This document shows, in pieces, positions 10,634-21,281 of a DNA stretch of 45,455 nt (position 1 is the stretch's first letter; every line of letters begins with the position of its first letter). The translations under genes and the position numbers were made by a program. Under the pieces are notes generated by a model, which saw only the letters and a program-made list of their open reading frames with translations, was not told the origin of the DNA and ran no database searches. The stretch is taken from the NCBI GenBank assembly GCA_014384675.1, contig JACNFK010000023.1:60222-105676 (forward strand), read 5' to 3'. This stretch comes from Candidatus Thiopontia autotrophica. GTDB lineage: Bacteria > Pseudomonadota > Gammaproteobacteria > GCF-002020875.

Positions 10634-11494
10634 ATGGCAGTAGGTAAGGAAATTCGAGAAAAGATCAAGAGCGTCAAGAGTACGCAAAAGATCACTAGCG
10701 CCATGGAGATGGTCGCTGCAAGCAAGATGCGCAAGGCGCAGGATCGAATGGAAGCATCTCGCCCCTATAGTGACAAAATTGCAGCAGTTGTTAGCCATCT
10801 TGCCAATGCACATCCGGAGTATCACCACGGCTATCTGACAGAGAGAGAGGTAAAGCGAGTAGGTTTCGTCATAATCTCATCGGATCGAGGCTTGTGTGGC
10901 GGACTGAATGTGAATATGTTCCGTGAGGCTGTTAAGGCCATCAAGGAGAAGAGTGAGCAGGGTATTGAGATTGATTACACCGCACTTGGCAGCAAGGCCC
11001 TCGGTTTTCTGGGGAGAATGGGAGGCAATCTGGTCTCCGAATCATGCCAGTTAGGTGATCAGCCTGAGATATCGAGCCTGATTGGCTCAATAAAAGTGAT
11101 GCTCGATGCATTTGATGAGGGCCGTATTGATCAGCTTCATATTGTCTACAACCAGTTTGTAAACACCATGACCCAGAAGCCAACGGTTCGTCAGGTATTA
11201 CCAATACAGCATGACGAGAGTGAAGAGTACAGCCACCACTGGGACTATATTTATGAACCTGATGCAAAAGTGGTAATGGATACGCTATTGCAGCGTTATG
11301 TTGAATCGATTATCTATCAGGGTGTGGTGGAGAATATTGCATGTGAGCAGTCCGCTCGTATGGTTGCGATGAAGAGTGCAACAGATAATGCTGGAGATTT
11401 GATCAATGATCTGGAGCTGGTCTATAACAAGGCTAGACAGACAGCGATTACTGCAGAACTTGCAGATATTGTAGGCGGAGCAGCAGCAGTTTAG
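10634..11494 (+). CDS. atpG: F1Fo ATP synthase subunit gamma
   Basis: A 286-residue central shaft. The N-terminal helix has [21 protein letters not shown], the middle Rossmann-like domain contains [11 protein letters not shown], and the C-terminal helix ends in [20 protein letters not shown], all family hallmarks. Start and length agree with E. coli AtpG. It follows atpA by 15 nt. Confidence 0.97.
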   Translation: MAVGKEIREKIKSVKSTQKITSAMEMVAASKMRKAQDRMEASRPYSDKIAAVVSHLANAHPEYHHGYLTEREVKRVGFVIISSDRGLCGGLNVNMFREAVKAIKEKSEQGIEIDYTALGSKALGFLGRMGGNLVSESCQLGDQPEISSLIGSIKVMLDAFDEGRIDQLHIVYNQFVNTMTQKPTVRQVLPIQHDESEEYSHHWDYIYEPDAKVVMDTLLQRYVESIIYQGVVENIACEQSARMVAMKSATDNAGDLINDLELVYNKARQTAITAELADIVGGAAAV

Positions 11495-11516
11495 TTGGTT
11501 GTATAGAATATTTTGA

Positions 11517-12914
<1,398 letters not shown>

Positions 12915-12938
12915 GGTTAGAGAGACAGGAACAGCATC

Positions 12939-13367
12939 ATGAGCATGACCGTACATGTGGATATCGTAAGTGCAGAGAAGGAGATCTTCTCTGGTGTTGC
13001 GGAGATGGTCTATGCTCCTGCAGAGATGGGTGAGGTTGGTATTGCCCCTCGCCATGCCCCAATGCTTACTCGCATGAAAGCCGGTGAGGTGCGAGTTCAG
13101 CAGGGAGGGGGAGAAGAGATCGATTTCTTTATCTCTGGCGGAATGCTAGAGGTGCAACCTCATGTTGTGACAGTTTTGGCAGATACCGCAATTCGTGCAG
13201 CAGATCTTGATGAAGCTGCAGCACTAGAGGCCAAGCAGCGTGCCGAGGCAGCCATGGAGGATAAGCAGGCAACTATGGATTATGCTGCCGCACAGGCAGA
13301 GCTTATTCAGGCAGCAGCTCAGCTACAGGCGATAGATCGCTTACGTAAGCGCTCAGGGGTATCCTGA
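12939..13367 (+). CDS. atpC: F1Fo ATP synthase subunit epsilon
   Basis: A 142-residue epsilon subunit with the N-terminal beta-sandwich ([30 protein letters not shown]) and a C-terminal two-helix region that can inhibit ATP hydrolysis. It is the last gene of the operon. A weak hairpin at 13373-13397 may end transcription before glmU. Confidence 0.96.
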   Translation: MSMTVHVDIVSAEKEIFSGVAEMVYAPAEMGEVGIAPRHAPMLTRMKAGEVRVQQGGGEEIDFFISGGMLEVQPHVVTVLADTAIRAADLDEAAALEAKQRAEAAMEDKQATMDYAAAQAELIQAAAQLQAIDRLRKRSGVS

Positions 13368-13372
13368 TTGCC

Positions 13373-13400
13373 GAGATACTGCAAAACAGAGTATCTTCTT
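13373..13400 (+). terminator. Possible weak terminator after atpC
   Basis: Arms GAGATACT (13373-13380) and AGTATCTT (13390-13397) pair across a 9-nt loop just after the atpC stop. The stem is AU-rich and the following T-tract is poor (CTTG), so it could give only partial termination. Confidence 0.35.
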
Positions 13401-13492
13401 GTACACTGCCGACAGGCTATCGGCCAATTCAATTAACAGAAGAGAGAGAATATTGTAGTGGCTGTTTATGTCACCTACGATTCTGATTCAAT

Positions 13493-14878
13493 ATGAGAGA
13501 GATGGCATCCAACCCTGCTGTTATTGTGCTGGCTGCAGGCCAGGGCACGCGGATGCGTTCATCACTCCCCAAGGTATTGCACTCAATTGCAGGTAGACCA
13601 CTGCTTGAACATGTTGTGGCTAGTGCTGCATCACTGAATCCGGATTCAATAAATGTTGTATATGGTCATGGCGGTGACCTGGTAAAGGAGAGGCTCTCCC
13701 ATCTGGATATCAACTGGGTGCATCAATCTGAACAACTTGGTACTGGACATGCTGTTGAGCAGGCCCTGCCCAATATTCAGCCCGGGCAAACAGTTTTGGT
13801 GTTGTATGGAGATGTTCCGCTTATAGAGCCTGAGACGCTGCACAGTTTGCTTGGACAGTCTGCAGAGAGCGGCTTCTCTCTGTTGACTGTCTCCATGGAT
13901 GACCCCACAGGATATGGACGAATTGTTCGTAACACGGTTGGTGCTGTGGAACGTATTGTGGAACAGAAAGATGCCTCAGCAGATGAGCTTGATATTCATG
14001 AGATCAATACAGGAATTCTTGCGGTTTCGGCAGAGAGGCTAAAAATCTGGATTGATGCACTGGATAGCGATAATGCGCAGGGTGAGTTTTATCTGACAGA
14101 TGTTGTTGAGTTGGCAGTTAGAGATGGGGTTGAGATCAAAACCTCCTCTCCATCAACTGTAGAGGAGGTGCAGGGGGTAAATGATCGACAGCAACTCTCT
14201 TATCTGGAGCGATTTTACCAGCGTAAACAGGCAGAGCAGCTGATGCAACAAGGCGTAACTCTGATTGATCCATCTAGATTTGATCTGCGCGGCAGACTTG
14301 ATGCTGCTCAAGATGTAACTATTGATGCAAATGTAATTTTTCAGGGTAACGTTATATTGGGTGCAGGGGTGGAAATTGGAGCTAACTGTCATATCAAGGA
14401 TGCAGTGGTTGAGGCGGGCACGGGGGGGTTACCAAACTCTGTTATTGATTCTGCCGAGATTGGCCCCAACTGCAGAATTGGACCATTTGCAAGAATACGT
14501 CCTGGAACAAAATTAACTGCAGCAGCCCATGTAGGTAATTTTGTAGAGCTGAAAAATGCACAGGTTGCCGAGGGATCAAAGATCAACCACCTCTCTTATG
14601 TTGGAGACAGCACAATCGGGGCACGGGTAAATATTGGTGCCGGTGTGATTACCTGTAATTATGATGGTGCCAACAAACATCAAACAGTTATAGGGGATGA
14701 TGTATTTGTAGGGTCAGACACACAGTTGGTTGCGCCGGTTGAGGTGGGTGATGGAGCAACTATTGGTGCAGGATCTACTATTGTGAAGTCTGTCCCCGAG
14801 AGCCAGTTAACCCTGAGCAGAGCTAAACAGGTAACCATAAAAGGGTGGAAGAGACCTCGTAAAAAAGAGGCTACATAG
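13493..14878 (+). CDS. glmU: Bifunctional N-acetylglucosamine-1-phosphate uridyltransferase / glucosamine-1-phosphate acetyltransferase GlmU
   Basis: A 461-residue bifunctional enzyme that makes UDP-GlcNAc for peptidoglycan and LPS. The N-terminal pyrophosphorylase domain carries LAAGQGTRM (residues 13-21) and PKVLH. The C-terminal left-handed beta-helix has hexapeptide repeats, VGNFVELK, NIGAGVITCNYDGANKH and DVFVGSDTQLVAPV. A second in-frame ATG at 13502 is an alternative start. A run of seven G near 14420 lies in the acetyltransferase half without breaking the frame. glmU after the atp operon is the usual gammaproteobacterial order. It converges on ubiC with 4 nt between the stops. Confidence 0.97.
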   Translation: MREMASNPAVIVLAAGQGTRMRSSLPKVLHSIAGRPLLEHVVASAASLNPDSINVVYGHGGDLVKERLSHLDINWVHQSEQLGTGHAVEQALPNIQPGQTVLVLYGDVPLIEPETLHSLLGQSAESGFSLLTVSMDDPTGYGRIVRNTVGAVERIVEQKDASADELDIHEINTGILAVSAERLKIWIDALDSDNAQGEFYLTDVVELAVRDGVEIKTSSPSTVEEVQGVNDRQQLSYLERFYQRKQAEQLMQQGVTLIDPSRFDLRGRLDAAQDVTIDANVIFQGNVILGAGVEIGANCHIKDAVVEAGTGGLPNSVIDSAEIGPNCRIGPFARIRPGTKLTAAAHVGNFVELKNAQVAEGSKINHLSYVGDSTIGARVNIGAGVITCNYDGANKHQTVIGDDVFVGSDTQLVAPVEVGDGATIGAGSTIVKSVPESQLTLSRAKQVTIKGWKRPRKKEAT

Positions 14879-14882
14879 CCCG

Positions 14883-15458
14883 TTAGTTTGGGAATCTGGG
14901 CAGAAAGATCTCATTGACCAGCAGGGGATCTCCATCAATCTGATAGAGGATACGCCGTCCCCATAATGAAGCAGGTTTTCTGTTCAAACATTCGGCCGCC
15001 TCTTGAAACAGAAGGTGTTGGGGAAGAAGTTCCGCATATTCAACTGTTGAGCGCTCCATAACCCTGGATGAGTGGAGTACGGCACCCAACGAGCGGTTTC
15101 CAAGCTGAGTAAGTCGGCGCAGAGACCGTTTAAGAGCATAGTGTGGTATCACGGTATGGGCAAATACCCAGGGATGTTCACCACAGTATAGAAGGACGGA
15201 TCTCACATTGGCGGTTGAGCCACTTCGCAACCCCAGCAGCTGCCTTTCACTATGGTTTATTGCAGAGAACTTTTGCATGACCACATCCACTCTAAACTGA
15301 CTGCTACAGGATTGGACAATTTTTCTGGTTAGAGACCCGGAGTGAACAAGATGTCTACGCATTTGGTTGTCGGGATTAAGCAGTGAAAGCCGGTTTTCAG
15401 TAACCCAATGCGGTTCTCTGTCAGGAAGATTCATGTATCTGATTATACGCATCCTCAC
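14883..15458 (-). CDS. ubiC: Chorismate lyase UbiC-like (4-hydroxybenzoate synthase)
   Basis: A 191-residue protein matching chorismate pyruvate-lyase, the first committed step of ubiquinone synthesis (chorismate to 4-hydroxybenzoate plus pyruvate). Family landmarks are HSGSLTRKI near residue 40, EHPWVFAHTVIP, NRSLGAVL, the WGRR motif and the C-terminal LLVNEIFLPRFP with the conserved glutamate. The GTG at 15458 has AGGGA 8 nt upstream; ATGs at 15452 and 15434 are alternatives. ubiA is not adjacent, which is unusual but not rare. Similarity is moderate, so confidence is below that of its neighbours. Confidence 0.82.
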   Translation of the reverse strand: MRMRIIRYMNLPDREPHWVTENRLSLLNPDNQMRRHLVHSGSLTRKIVQSCSSQFRVDVVMQKFSAINHSERQLLGLRSGSTANVRSVLLYCGEHPWVFAHTVIPHYALKRSLRRLTQLGNRSLGAVLHSSRVMERSTVEYAELLPQHLLFQEAAECLNRKPASLWGRRILYQIDGDPLLVNEIFLPRFPN

Positions 15459-15567
15459 TCATAGTTTCCCTGTCTCAATTCGTTGTAAATTTAACAGAAA
15501 TTTAATGGTAATTAGCTGATAGAACTGTATTATCAATCGTATCAATATGCACCAACCGGGGGAGTGG

Positions 15568-16977
15568 ATGATTCAAAAAACAGATAGTGAAACGCGACTT
15601 TTTGTGCTGGATACAAATATCCTGATGCACGACCCGACCTCACTATTTCGTTTTCAGGAGCATGATGTGTATCTCCCCATGGTTGTGCTTGAGGAGTTGG
15701 ATCGAGGCAAGAAAGGGGTCTCGGAAATAGCACGCAATGTTCGTCAAGTAAGTAGATTTATTGATGAACTGGTTGAGAACAGCCCCCTTGATGAGATTGA
15801 TCAGGGCGTATCTCTGCTTCCGCCAGGCAGCCTTGGCAACCTTCCAAACCAGTCATCTGGGCGCCTCTATTTTCAGACATCCACAGACAGTGTCAAGCTG
15901 CCGGAGTCACTACCAGGCAATACAGCAGATAACAGTATTTTGGCCACAGTAATGGCCCTGCAGGGTCAGGTCAACGATGTGCGCCTGGTGACACGAGATA
16001 TAAATCTACGTATCAAGGCATCTATCCTTGGGGTCCCGAGTGAGGATTATCGTAATGACAAGGTATTGGATGATGTGGATCTGTTGCAGACAGGCTTTCA
16101 TGAGCTTCCAGCAGGTTTCTGGGAGAGTCATGGCAAGGATCTAGAGAGTTGGCAGGAGGAGGGCCACTCACTTTACCGGGTTAAGGGGGAGGCTGTATCA
16201 GATTGGGAGATCGGTGAGTTTCTTGCTAATCCAGAGGCAGAGAGTAACGACTATATTGTTCGAGACATAGAGGGTGATAGTGCAGTGTTGGAACGGGTGC
16301 ACAACTATAGCTCGGAGCACAATACTATCTGGGGAATTCAGGCCAGAAATCGGGAGCAGAACTATGCGCTAAATTTGTTGATGGATCCTCAGTTTGATTT
16401 TGTTACCCTGCTGGGGCCGGCAGGCACAGGAAAGACACTGCTGACGCTGGCGGCTGGCCTGGAGCAGATTCTGGAGCAGAATCTATACAGTGAAATAATA
16501 ATGACCCGTATCACCATTCCGTTGGGTGAGGATATAGGATTTCTTCCAGGGACTGAGGAGGAGAAGATGGCTCCCTGGATGGGTGCTCTGATGGATAACA
16601 TGGAAGTTTTGACCACGCATGACAAGAGCTCTCAATTTGAGCGTGAGGCCACCCAGGAGCTTATTAACCATCGTATCAAGATACGCTCAATGAACTTTAT
16701 GCGTGGTCGTACTTTCGTTAATCGTTATCTGATTATTGATGAGGCGCAAAACCTTACCTCCAAGCAGATGAAGGCACTGATAACTCGCGCTGGACCCGGC
16801 ACGAAAATAATCTGTATAGGTAATCTGGCACAGATAGATACCCTTTATCTAACAGAGACCAGCTCAGGATTAACTTATGCGGTGGATCGCTTCAAAAATT
16901 GGGCTCATAGTGGACATGTAACGCTGCAGATGGGAGAGCGTTCACGTCTCTCTGATTATGCAATTACGGTGTTATAG
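15568..16977 (+). CDS. PIN-domain / PhoH-family ATPase
   Basis: About 469 residues. The N-terminal PIN domain (residues 10-150) has acidic residues in FVLDTNILMHDP, VVLEELDRGKKG and ADNSILATV. The C-terminal PhoH ATPase domain has the Walker A GPAGTGKT at about 282-289, the LIIDEAQNLT Walker B and the IGNLAQIDT motif. PIN-PhoH (PhoH2) proteins are described as RNA-unwinding and RNA-cleaving enzymes. The ATG at 15568 is preferred because the start at 15547 lacks a ribosome site and homologues begin shortly before the FVLDTN motif. It is transcribed divergently from ubiC. Confidence 0.9.
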   Translation: MIQKTDSETRLFVLDTNILMHDPTSLFRFQEHDVYLPMVVLEELDRGKKGVSEIARNVRQVSRFIDELVENSPLDEIDQGVSLLPPGSLGNLPNQSSGRLYFQTSTDSVKLPESLPGNTADNSILATVMALQGQVNDVRLVTRDINLRIKASILGVPSEDYRNDKVLDDVDLLQTGFHELPAGFWESHGKDLESWQEEGHSLYRVKGEAVSDWEIGEFLANPEAESNDYIVRDIEGDSAVLERVHNYSSEHNTIWGIQARNREQNYALNLLMDPQFDFVTLLGPAGTGKTLLTLAAGLEQILEQNLYSEIIMTRITIPLGEDIGFLPGTEEEKMAPWMGALMDNMEVLTTHDKSSQFEREATQELINHRIKIRSMNFMRGRTFVNRYLIIDEAQNLTSKQMKALITRAGPGTKIICIGNLAQIDTLYLTETSSGLTYAVDRFKNWAHSGHVTLQMGERSRLSDYAITVL

Positions 16978-17021
16978 AGAGGTGTGCAGATATCATTTGA
17001 TGCCGGGATGATGTGGTAGTA

Positions 17022-17660
17022 ATGATCACAGATAATTTGTTTAATCTCGTGGCATGTCATAACTGTGATCTACTTCACAAGGTGGACACTCGGGAGGCGG
17101 TTGGCCACATGGTGCGCTGCACTCGCTGCGGAACGGTACTGCAGCGCTCAACGAAAGACTCACTAAATCGAACCCTGGCTTTTGGCATATCTGGCCTGGT
17201 ACTATTTATTGTGGCCAATATGTTTCCAGTTATATCCATTCAGGCCAATGGAAACCTTTATGAGAGCACGTTGTTATCAGGGGTAATGGCTCTCTATCAT
17301 GACGGGATGTGGGGGCTGACGATCCTGGTTTTATTGACCAGTATTGTCGCGCCACTGTTATATCTGTCTGCGCTTGTCTATCTGTTATTGCCGTTATGTA
17401 TGGGCCGTGTCGCATGGCAATCAAAAAAAATATTTCGTAGCTTGACTCTTGTTGGGCAGTGGGAAATGGTTGGTGTGTACATTATTGGAAGCATGATATC
17501 CATTGTAAGGCTTGAAGATATCTCTGCTGCTGCACCTGGAGTTGCCATTTTTGCCCTGGGAGGAGTAATGTTTTCTGTGGCCGCAGTCAGAACAACAATT
17601 AATCCGGATGAAATCTGGAGGAGCCTGGAGAGGGGATCTTTGAAGGCAGGTAATAACTGA
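17022..17660 (+). CDS. pqiA: Paraquat-inducible protein A, first half (PqiA-like)
   Basis: About 212 residues, equivalent to one of the two halves of E. coli PqiA. A cytoplasmic zinc-ribbon-like segment with CHNC and CTRC pairs (residues 12-37) precedes four membrane helices. PqiA is the inner-membrane partner of PqiB, which forms a tunnel for lipids across the periplasm. The ATG at 17022 is preferred over a GTG at 17013. The stop overlaps the next start by one base (TGATG). Two separate half-length proteins instead of one fused PqiA is a known arrangement, and both frames are clean. Confidence 0.9.
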   Translation: MITDNLFNLVACHNCDLLHKVDTREAVGHMVRCTRCGTVLQRSTKDSLNRTLAFGISGLVLFIVANMFPVISIQANGNLYESTLLSGVMALYHDGMWGLTILVLLTSIVAPLLYLSALVYLLLPLCMGRVAWQSKKIFRSLTLVGQWEMVGVYIIGSMISIVRLEDISAAAPGVAIFALGGVMFSVAAVRTTINPDEIWRSLERGSLKAGNN

Positions 17661-18292
17661 TGGATGATTCTCCTACAGCACTACAGCACTCACTGGTGCA
17701 GTGTCATGTATGCGGCAGGGTGACAAGATTGGATTCGGTAGATAATGGGAAAGAGGGCGCCTTTTGTCCCCGTTGTGATACTTCGCTGCGTGCAAATATC
17801 CGGACCGGACTATTGCGTAGCTGGACACTTGTGGTTACAGCATCAGTTTTTTATGTTTTCGCCAACATCTATCCAATTATAACGGTTAAGCGTTTTGGCA
17901 GGGGAGAGCCGGATACTATTATCAGCGGTGTCTCTCATCTTATTGAAGAGGAAATGTATCTTCTGGCAGTGGTTATCTTTGTTGCCAGTATTGTCGTTCC
18001 GTTGATGAAACTGCTAACATTAACTTATCTGCTCATATCAGTTGGTTATTCTTCAACCAGGAGACGAATAGAGCGAACCAGAATGTATCGAATAATTGAA
18101 GGTATTGGGCACTGGTCAATGGTAGATATATTTGTACTCGCTACTCTTGTCGCACTTGTCGATTTGGGCTACCTCGCCACAGTCCATGCTGGCTTGGGGG
18201 CTGTTTTTTTTGCTCTGGTTATTGTCACCTCCAGATTTGCTGTATGGAGCTTTAATCCCAAGCTGATCTGGAGCAGAGGAAACAGAGCATAA
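17660..18292 (+). CDS. pqiA: Paraquat-inducible protein A, second half (PqiA-like)
   Basis: A 210-residue paralogue of the preceding gene: CHVC and CPRC pairs in the N-terminal cytoplasmic segment, then four membrane helices. It likely pairs with the upstream half to form a functional PqiA. Its start overlaps the upstream stop by one base and its stop overlaps the pqiB start by one base (TAATG), so all three are probably translated together. Confidence 0.9.
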   Translation: MDDSPTALQHSLVQCHVCGRVTRLDSVDNGKEGAFCPRCDTSLRANIRTGLLRSWTLVVTASVFYVFANIYPIITVKRFGRGEPDTIISGVSHLIEEEMYLLAVVIFVASIVVPLMKLLTLTYLLISVGYSSTRRRIERTRMYRIIEGIGHWSMVDIFVLATLVALVDLGYLATVHAGLGAVFFALVIVTSRFAVWSFNPKLIWSRGNRA

Positions 18293-19989
18293 TGACAGAA
18301 GAAGAGAAACAAAAATTATTTGATGATATTCCGGATGCATTGCTGGAGCGGCGTCGCGGATTCTCGATTATCTGGGTAATCCCTTTGATTGTCGTGTTGA
18401 TGGCGGGCTGGTTGACGGTAACAACAATAAGTGAGTATGGGCCAGAAATTTCCATCACCTTTCAAAACGGTGATGGGCTTGAGGTAGGAAAAACCCGTAT
18501 TCGATACAAAAATATTGAGGTTGGTATTGTTGAACATGTGAGGTTTAGCGACGATAAAAGAGAGGTTATTGTCGAGGCCAGAATGGATAAGGGGACGAAG
18601 TCATTCTTGGGTAGCGGAGCCAAATTCTGGATTGTCAGGCCACAAATATCTCTGCGTGAGGTTTCAGCCTTGGGGACGCTTTTCTCTGGATCGTATATTG
18701 CACTTATCCCTGGAGATGGATCTCCCCAGGAAGAGTTTGCAGGGCTGGAGCAACCACCAATTTCAACTGCTGAAACATCAGGACGCAAGTTTGTGTTGAG
18801 AACTGCAAATCTCAACTCCATAGAGGCAGGCACACCAGTCTATTTCCGTGGCATTCATGTGGGTGATGTTCTCAGTTACAAACTTGCCGATGACAACAGT
18901 ATTTTGGTACATATATTTATCAGCTCTCCGTACCACAGGAAGGTTGATCAAAACAGCTACTTTTGGAATGTTGGCGAAACCAAACTGACCCTAAGTGCTG
19001 ATGGATTACAGTTAAAAACTGATTCACTTGAGACGTTACTTTATGGCGGTATTGCTTTTGATTCACCAGATAGCGCAGACACATCAGCACCTGCAGATGA
19101 TGGAGGGCTGTTCATTCTATATGAGAACAAAGATAGTGCATCTCGACAGAGGGGCACCAAAAAAACCTCATATGTGACCTATTTCGACAGGTCAATCAGA
19201 GGGTTAAAGATTGGCGCACCCGTAGAGTTCAAGGGGATAAGAATCGGCTCTGTTGCTGATATACGTATGGAGATCGATAGCAAGGAGAGCACCATTCTGA
19301 TTCCGGTTCTGGTGGATATTGATGCTGAAATAGTTGCCAATATAGTACGGGTGAATGGCTCGACTTCGCCCGAGGTAACAATGGACTTCCTCATGAACAG
19401 TGGATTAAGGGCCAGATTATCTGTGGATAGTTATCTGACTGGGCAGCTGTTTATAGATATGGTGCTGGATCCAGAAAGTAATGCTCATGTTGTAGGTTAC
19501 AATGAACAGTATCCAGAAATACCAACGTTATCATCAGCCACAGTTGACGATGTTGTAAGTGCCATTGCTGCTATTTTGAAAAAAATTCAGGGGCTACCAA
19601 TAGAAGACATTGGACAGGAGTTGCTTGAAACCGCACAGGGCACAAACAGACTGGTAAACTCCAGTGAGATTCAAACGGTTGGCTCTTCTCTGCAACATAC
19701 GCTTGCTTCACTCGATGAACTGTCTATCAGATTGAGAAGTAATAGTAAAAGCATGGAAAGCGATGTGGTTAAAACAAGCGCTATGATTCGTTCTGTGCTA
19801 CAGCAAACCGAAACAACAATTAAACTTATGAACAATATTCTTGACCCAGGCTCACCGGTGCAATATCAGCTAAATGAGATGACAACAGAGTTAACTGCTG
19901 CAGCCCGCTCAATGAGAGATTTTATTGAATACCTTGAAAGAAACCCGCAAGTTTTAATTCATGGCCAGGGAGGAATCGCATCACCATGA
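18292..19989 (+). CDS. pqiB: PqiB-type MCE-domain lipid transport protein
   Basis: A 565-residue protein anchored by one N-terminal helix (about residues 22-42) with three MCE/MlaD domains in the periplasm (near 48-140, 165-225 and 290-385) and a long C-terminal helical region. This matches PqiB, whose hexamers stack into a needle that bridges the inner and outer membranes for lipid traffic. MCE signatures such as GLEVGKTRIRYKNIEVG and GAPVEFKGIRIGSV are clear. It lies in the middle of a four-gene overlapping operon. Confidence 0.94.
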   Translation: MTEEEKQKLFDDIPDALLERRRGFSIIWVIPLIVVLMAGWLTVTTISEYGPEISITFQNGDGLEVGKTRIRYKNIEVGIVEHVRFSDDKREVIVEARMDKGTKSFLGSGAKFWIVRPQISLREVSALGTLFSGSYIALIPGDGSPQEEFAGLEQPPISTAETSGRKFVLRTANLNSIEAGTPVYFRGIHVGDVLSYKLADDNSILVHIFISSPYHRKVDQNSYFWNVGETKLTLSADGLQLKTDSLETLLYGGIAFDSPDSADTSAPADDGGLFILYENKDSASRQRGTKKTSYVTYFDRSIRGLKIGAPVEFKGIRIGSVADIRMEIDSKESTILIPVLVDIDAEIVANIVRVNGSTSPEVTMDFLMNSGLRARLSVDSYLTGQLFIDMVLDPESNAHVVGYNEQYPEIPTLSSATVDDVVSAIAAILKKIQGLPIEDIGQELLETAQGTNRLVNSSEIQTVGSSLQHTLASLDELSIRLRSNSKSMESDVVKTSAMIRSVLQQTETTIKLMNNILDPGSPVQYQLNEMTTELTAAARSMRDFIEYLERNPQVLIHGQGGIASP

Positions 19990-20609
19990 CTGGATATAAT
20001 TCAAGAGACAAAAAAGTAAATTCCATCCTGCTTTGGTTGGCAATGTTTGCTTTTCTTTTTGGGACCTTGGCTGGATGCTCAGTTGTACCAACTGTTGCTC
20101 CAACCACAACACATTTCTTTCTTCTTGATGCTGTTGATATTGTTGAGCGGGCAGATAAGGAAGATGATGGGTATTCAGTTGGCATACATCCTGTGGTTCT
20201 GCCATCATATCTGAATAGGCCGCAGCTGGTGTCCAGAATTGCGCTTAACGAACTCTATCTATCGGAGAACAATCGATGGGGGGAGCCACTAAAAGAGAAT
20301 ATTTCCAGGGTCCTGTTCGAGAATATAAAGGCGATACTGGAAAACAGTAAGGTGGAAAGATTGCCAAAACAGGGCAAGCAACCAGCATATGCAATACAGG
20401 TTTATATAGACAGATTTGAGCGGTTCCCAGACCAGAGAATTTATCTGGATGCATACTGGAAAATTGGTGGAGGAGATCGGGGCGAGCTGATGCGATCTGC
20501 TTCTCTGATAAGTGATCCAGTTGATGTTGCGGGAGAGTCTGCGACAGTCAAGAGTATGAGTGAGCTGCTGAAACAGCTCTCAATTGAGATCAGTGCGTCT
20601 ATAAAATAG
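19986..20609 (+). CDS. pqiC: PqiC-like outer-membrane lipoprotein (ABC-type transport auxiliary, DUF330)
   Basis: A 207-residue lipoprotein. The signal peptide ends in LAGC (Cys about residue 29), a good lipobox. The body contains VGIHPVVLPSYLNRPQLVSR and the SEILEN-like LFENIKAIL region typical of PqiC/YmbA proteins, which contact PqiB at the outer membrane. The start overlaps the pqiB stop by 4 nt (ATGA). It ends the pqi operon and converges on the methyltransferase at 20633. Confidence 0.92.
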   Translation: MTGYNSRDKKVNSILLWLAMFAFLFGTLAGCSVVPTVAPTTTHFFLLDAVDIVERADKEDDGYSVGIHPVVLPSYLNRPQLVSRIALNELYLSENNRWGEPLKENISRVLFENIKAILENSKVERLPKQGKQPAYAIQVYIDRFERFPDQRIYLDAYWKIGGGDRGELMRSASLISDPVDVAGESATVKSMSELLKQLSIEISASIK

Positions 20610-20632
20610 CCAACTGAATACAGCCAGATTTT

Positions 20633-21280
20633 TCAGGCCATTTTTGGTGCCTTCCTGGCGCTGATAACAACAAACGCACCATCCCCATGGCCCTTGGCAG
20701 AGGATGATTCCGTATGACCGGTTTTTGGGAAAAGAGCCTGTCTATATTGAAAATGGCTGAATCCGGTTTTACGCGCTATCTCCACTATCTCTTTAACTGA
20801 GTAGAAGTAGGCATGTTGATAAAAGATGCTGTTATGCCTGTTTCGTTCGTACTCTTTTCCAAGGTGGCTTGCCTTATCGATCATGCCAATGATTAAGGTG
20901 CCATTTTCTCGCAGGACTCGATAGGCCTCATATAGGGCCTGTGATGCTGAGTCGACAAAACAGAGAGCGGTTATAAAAAGCAGATAGTCGTAGCTGTTGT
21001 CTGATAATGGCAGATCTTCTGCAACTCCATCTTGCAATACGAGCCCATGCTTTGCTGCGATAGTACGCATCGAGGCTGAGGGCTCAATGCCGTTCTCTAT
21101 TCCGAGTGGCCCCATAAAGCGACCGGTTCCAGCACCTATCTCAATGCCTTTGCCATGAGTGGGCAAGAGCTCTTTAATGGCAGCCAGCTCTAGTTGATAG
21201 GTTGTCTGATGGCGCTCAAACCACTGGTCATACCGAGCTGCATTAGAGTCGAATGGATTTGTTAGATTTGGTTTTGGCAA
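20633..21280 (-). CDS. Class I SAM-dependent methyltransferase, substrate unknown
   Basis: A 215-residue class I methyltransferase. Motif I is GIEIGAGTGRF near residue 44, followed by GIEPSASM, DLPLSDNSYDYLLFITAL (motifs II-III) and a post-core EAYRVLRENGTLIIGM. The closest general group is the UbiE/Methyltransf_11 superfamily, and the substrate cannot be told from sequence. The only reasonable start is a TTG at 21280, one base after the maeB stop, so translation is probably coupled to maeB. It may be the last gene of the gltBD-maeB unit. Confidence 0.82.
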   Translation of the reverse strand: MPKPNLTNPFDSNAARYDQWFERHQTTYQLELAAIKELLPTHGKGIEIGAGTGRFMGPLGIENGIEPSASMRTIAAKHGLVLQDGVAEDLPLSDNSYDYLLFITALCFVDSASQALYEAYRVLRENGTLIIGMIDKASHLGKEYERNRHNSIFYQHAYFYSVKEIVEIARKTGFSHFQYRQALFPKTGHTESSSAKGHGDGAFVVISARKAPKMA

Positions 21281-21281
21281 A

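Noticed and set aside
13420-13492. GCCGA and TCGGC arms before glmU as a terminator
   Set aside because: Only five base pairs and no T-tract; likely chance.
17022-18292. PqiA as a single gene broken by a frameshift
   Set aside because: Each half has its own zinc-ribbon and helices, its own start, and a TGATG junction. Split pqiA genes occur in other genomes.
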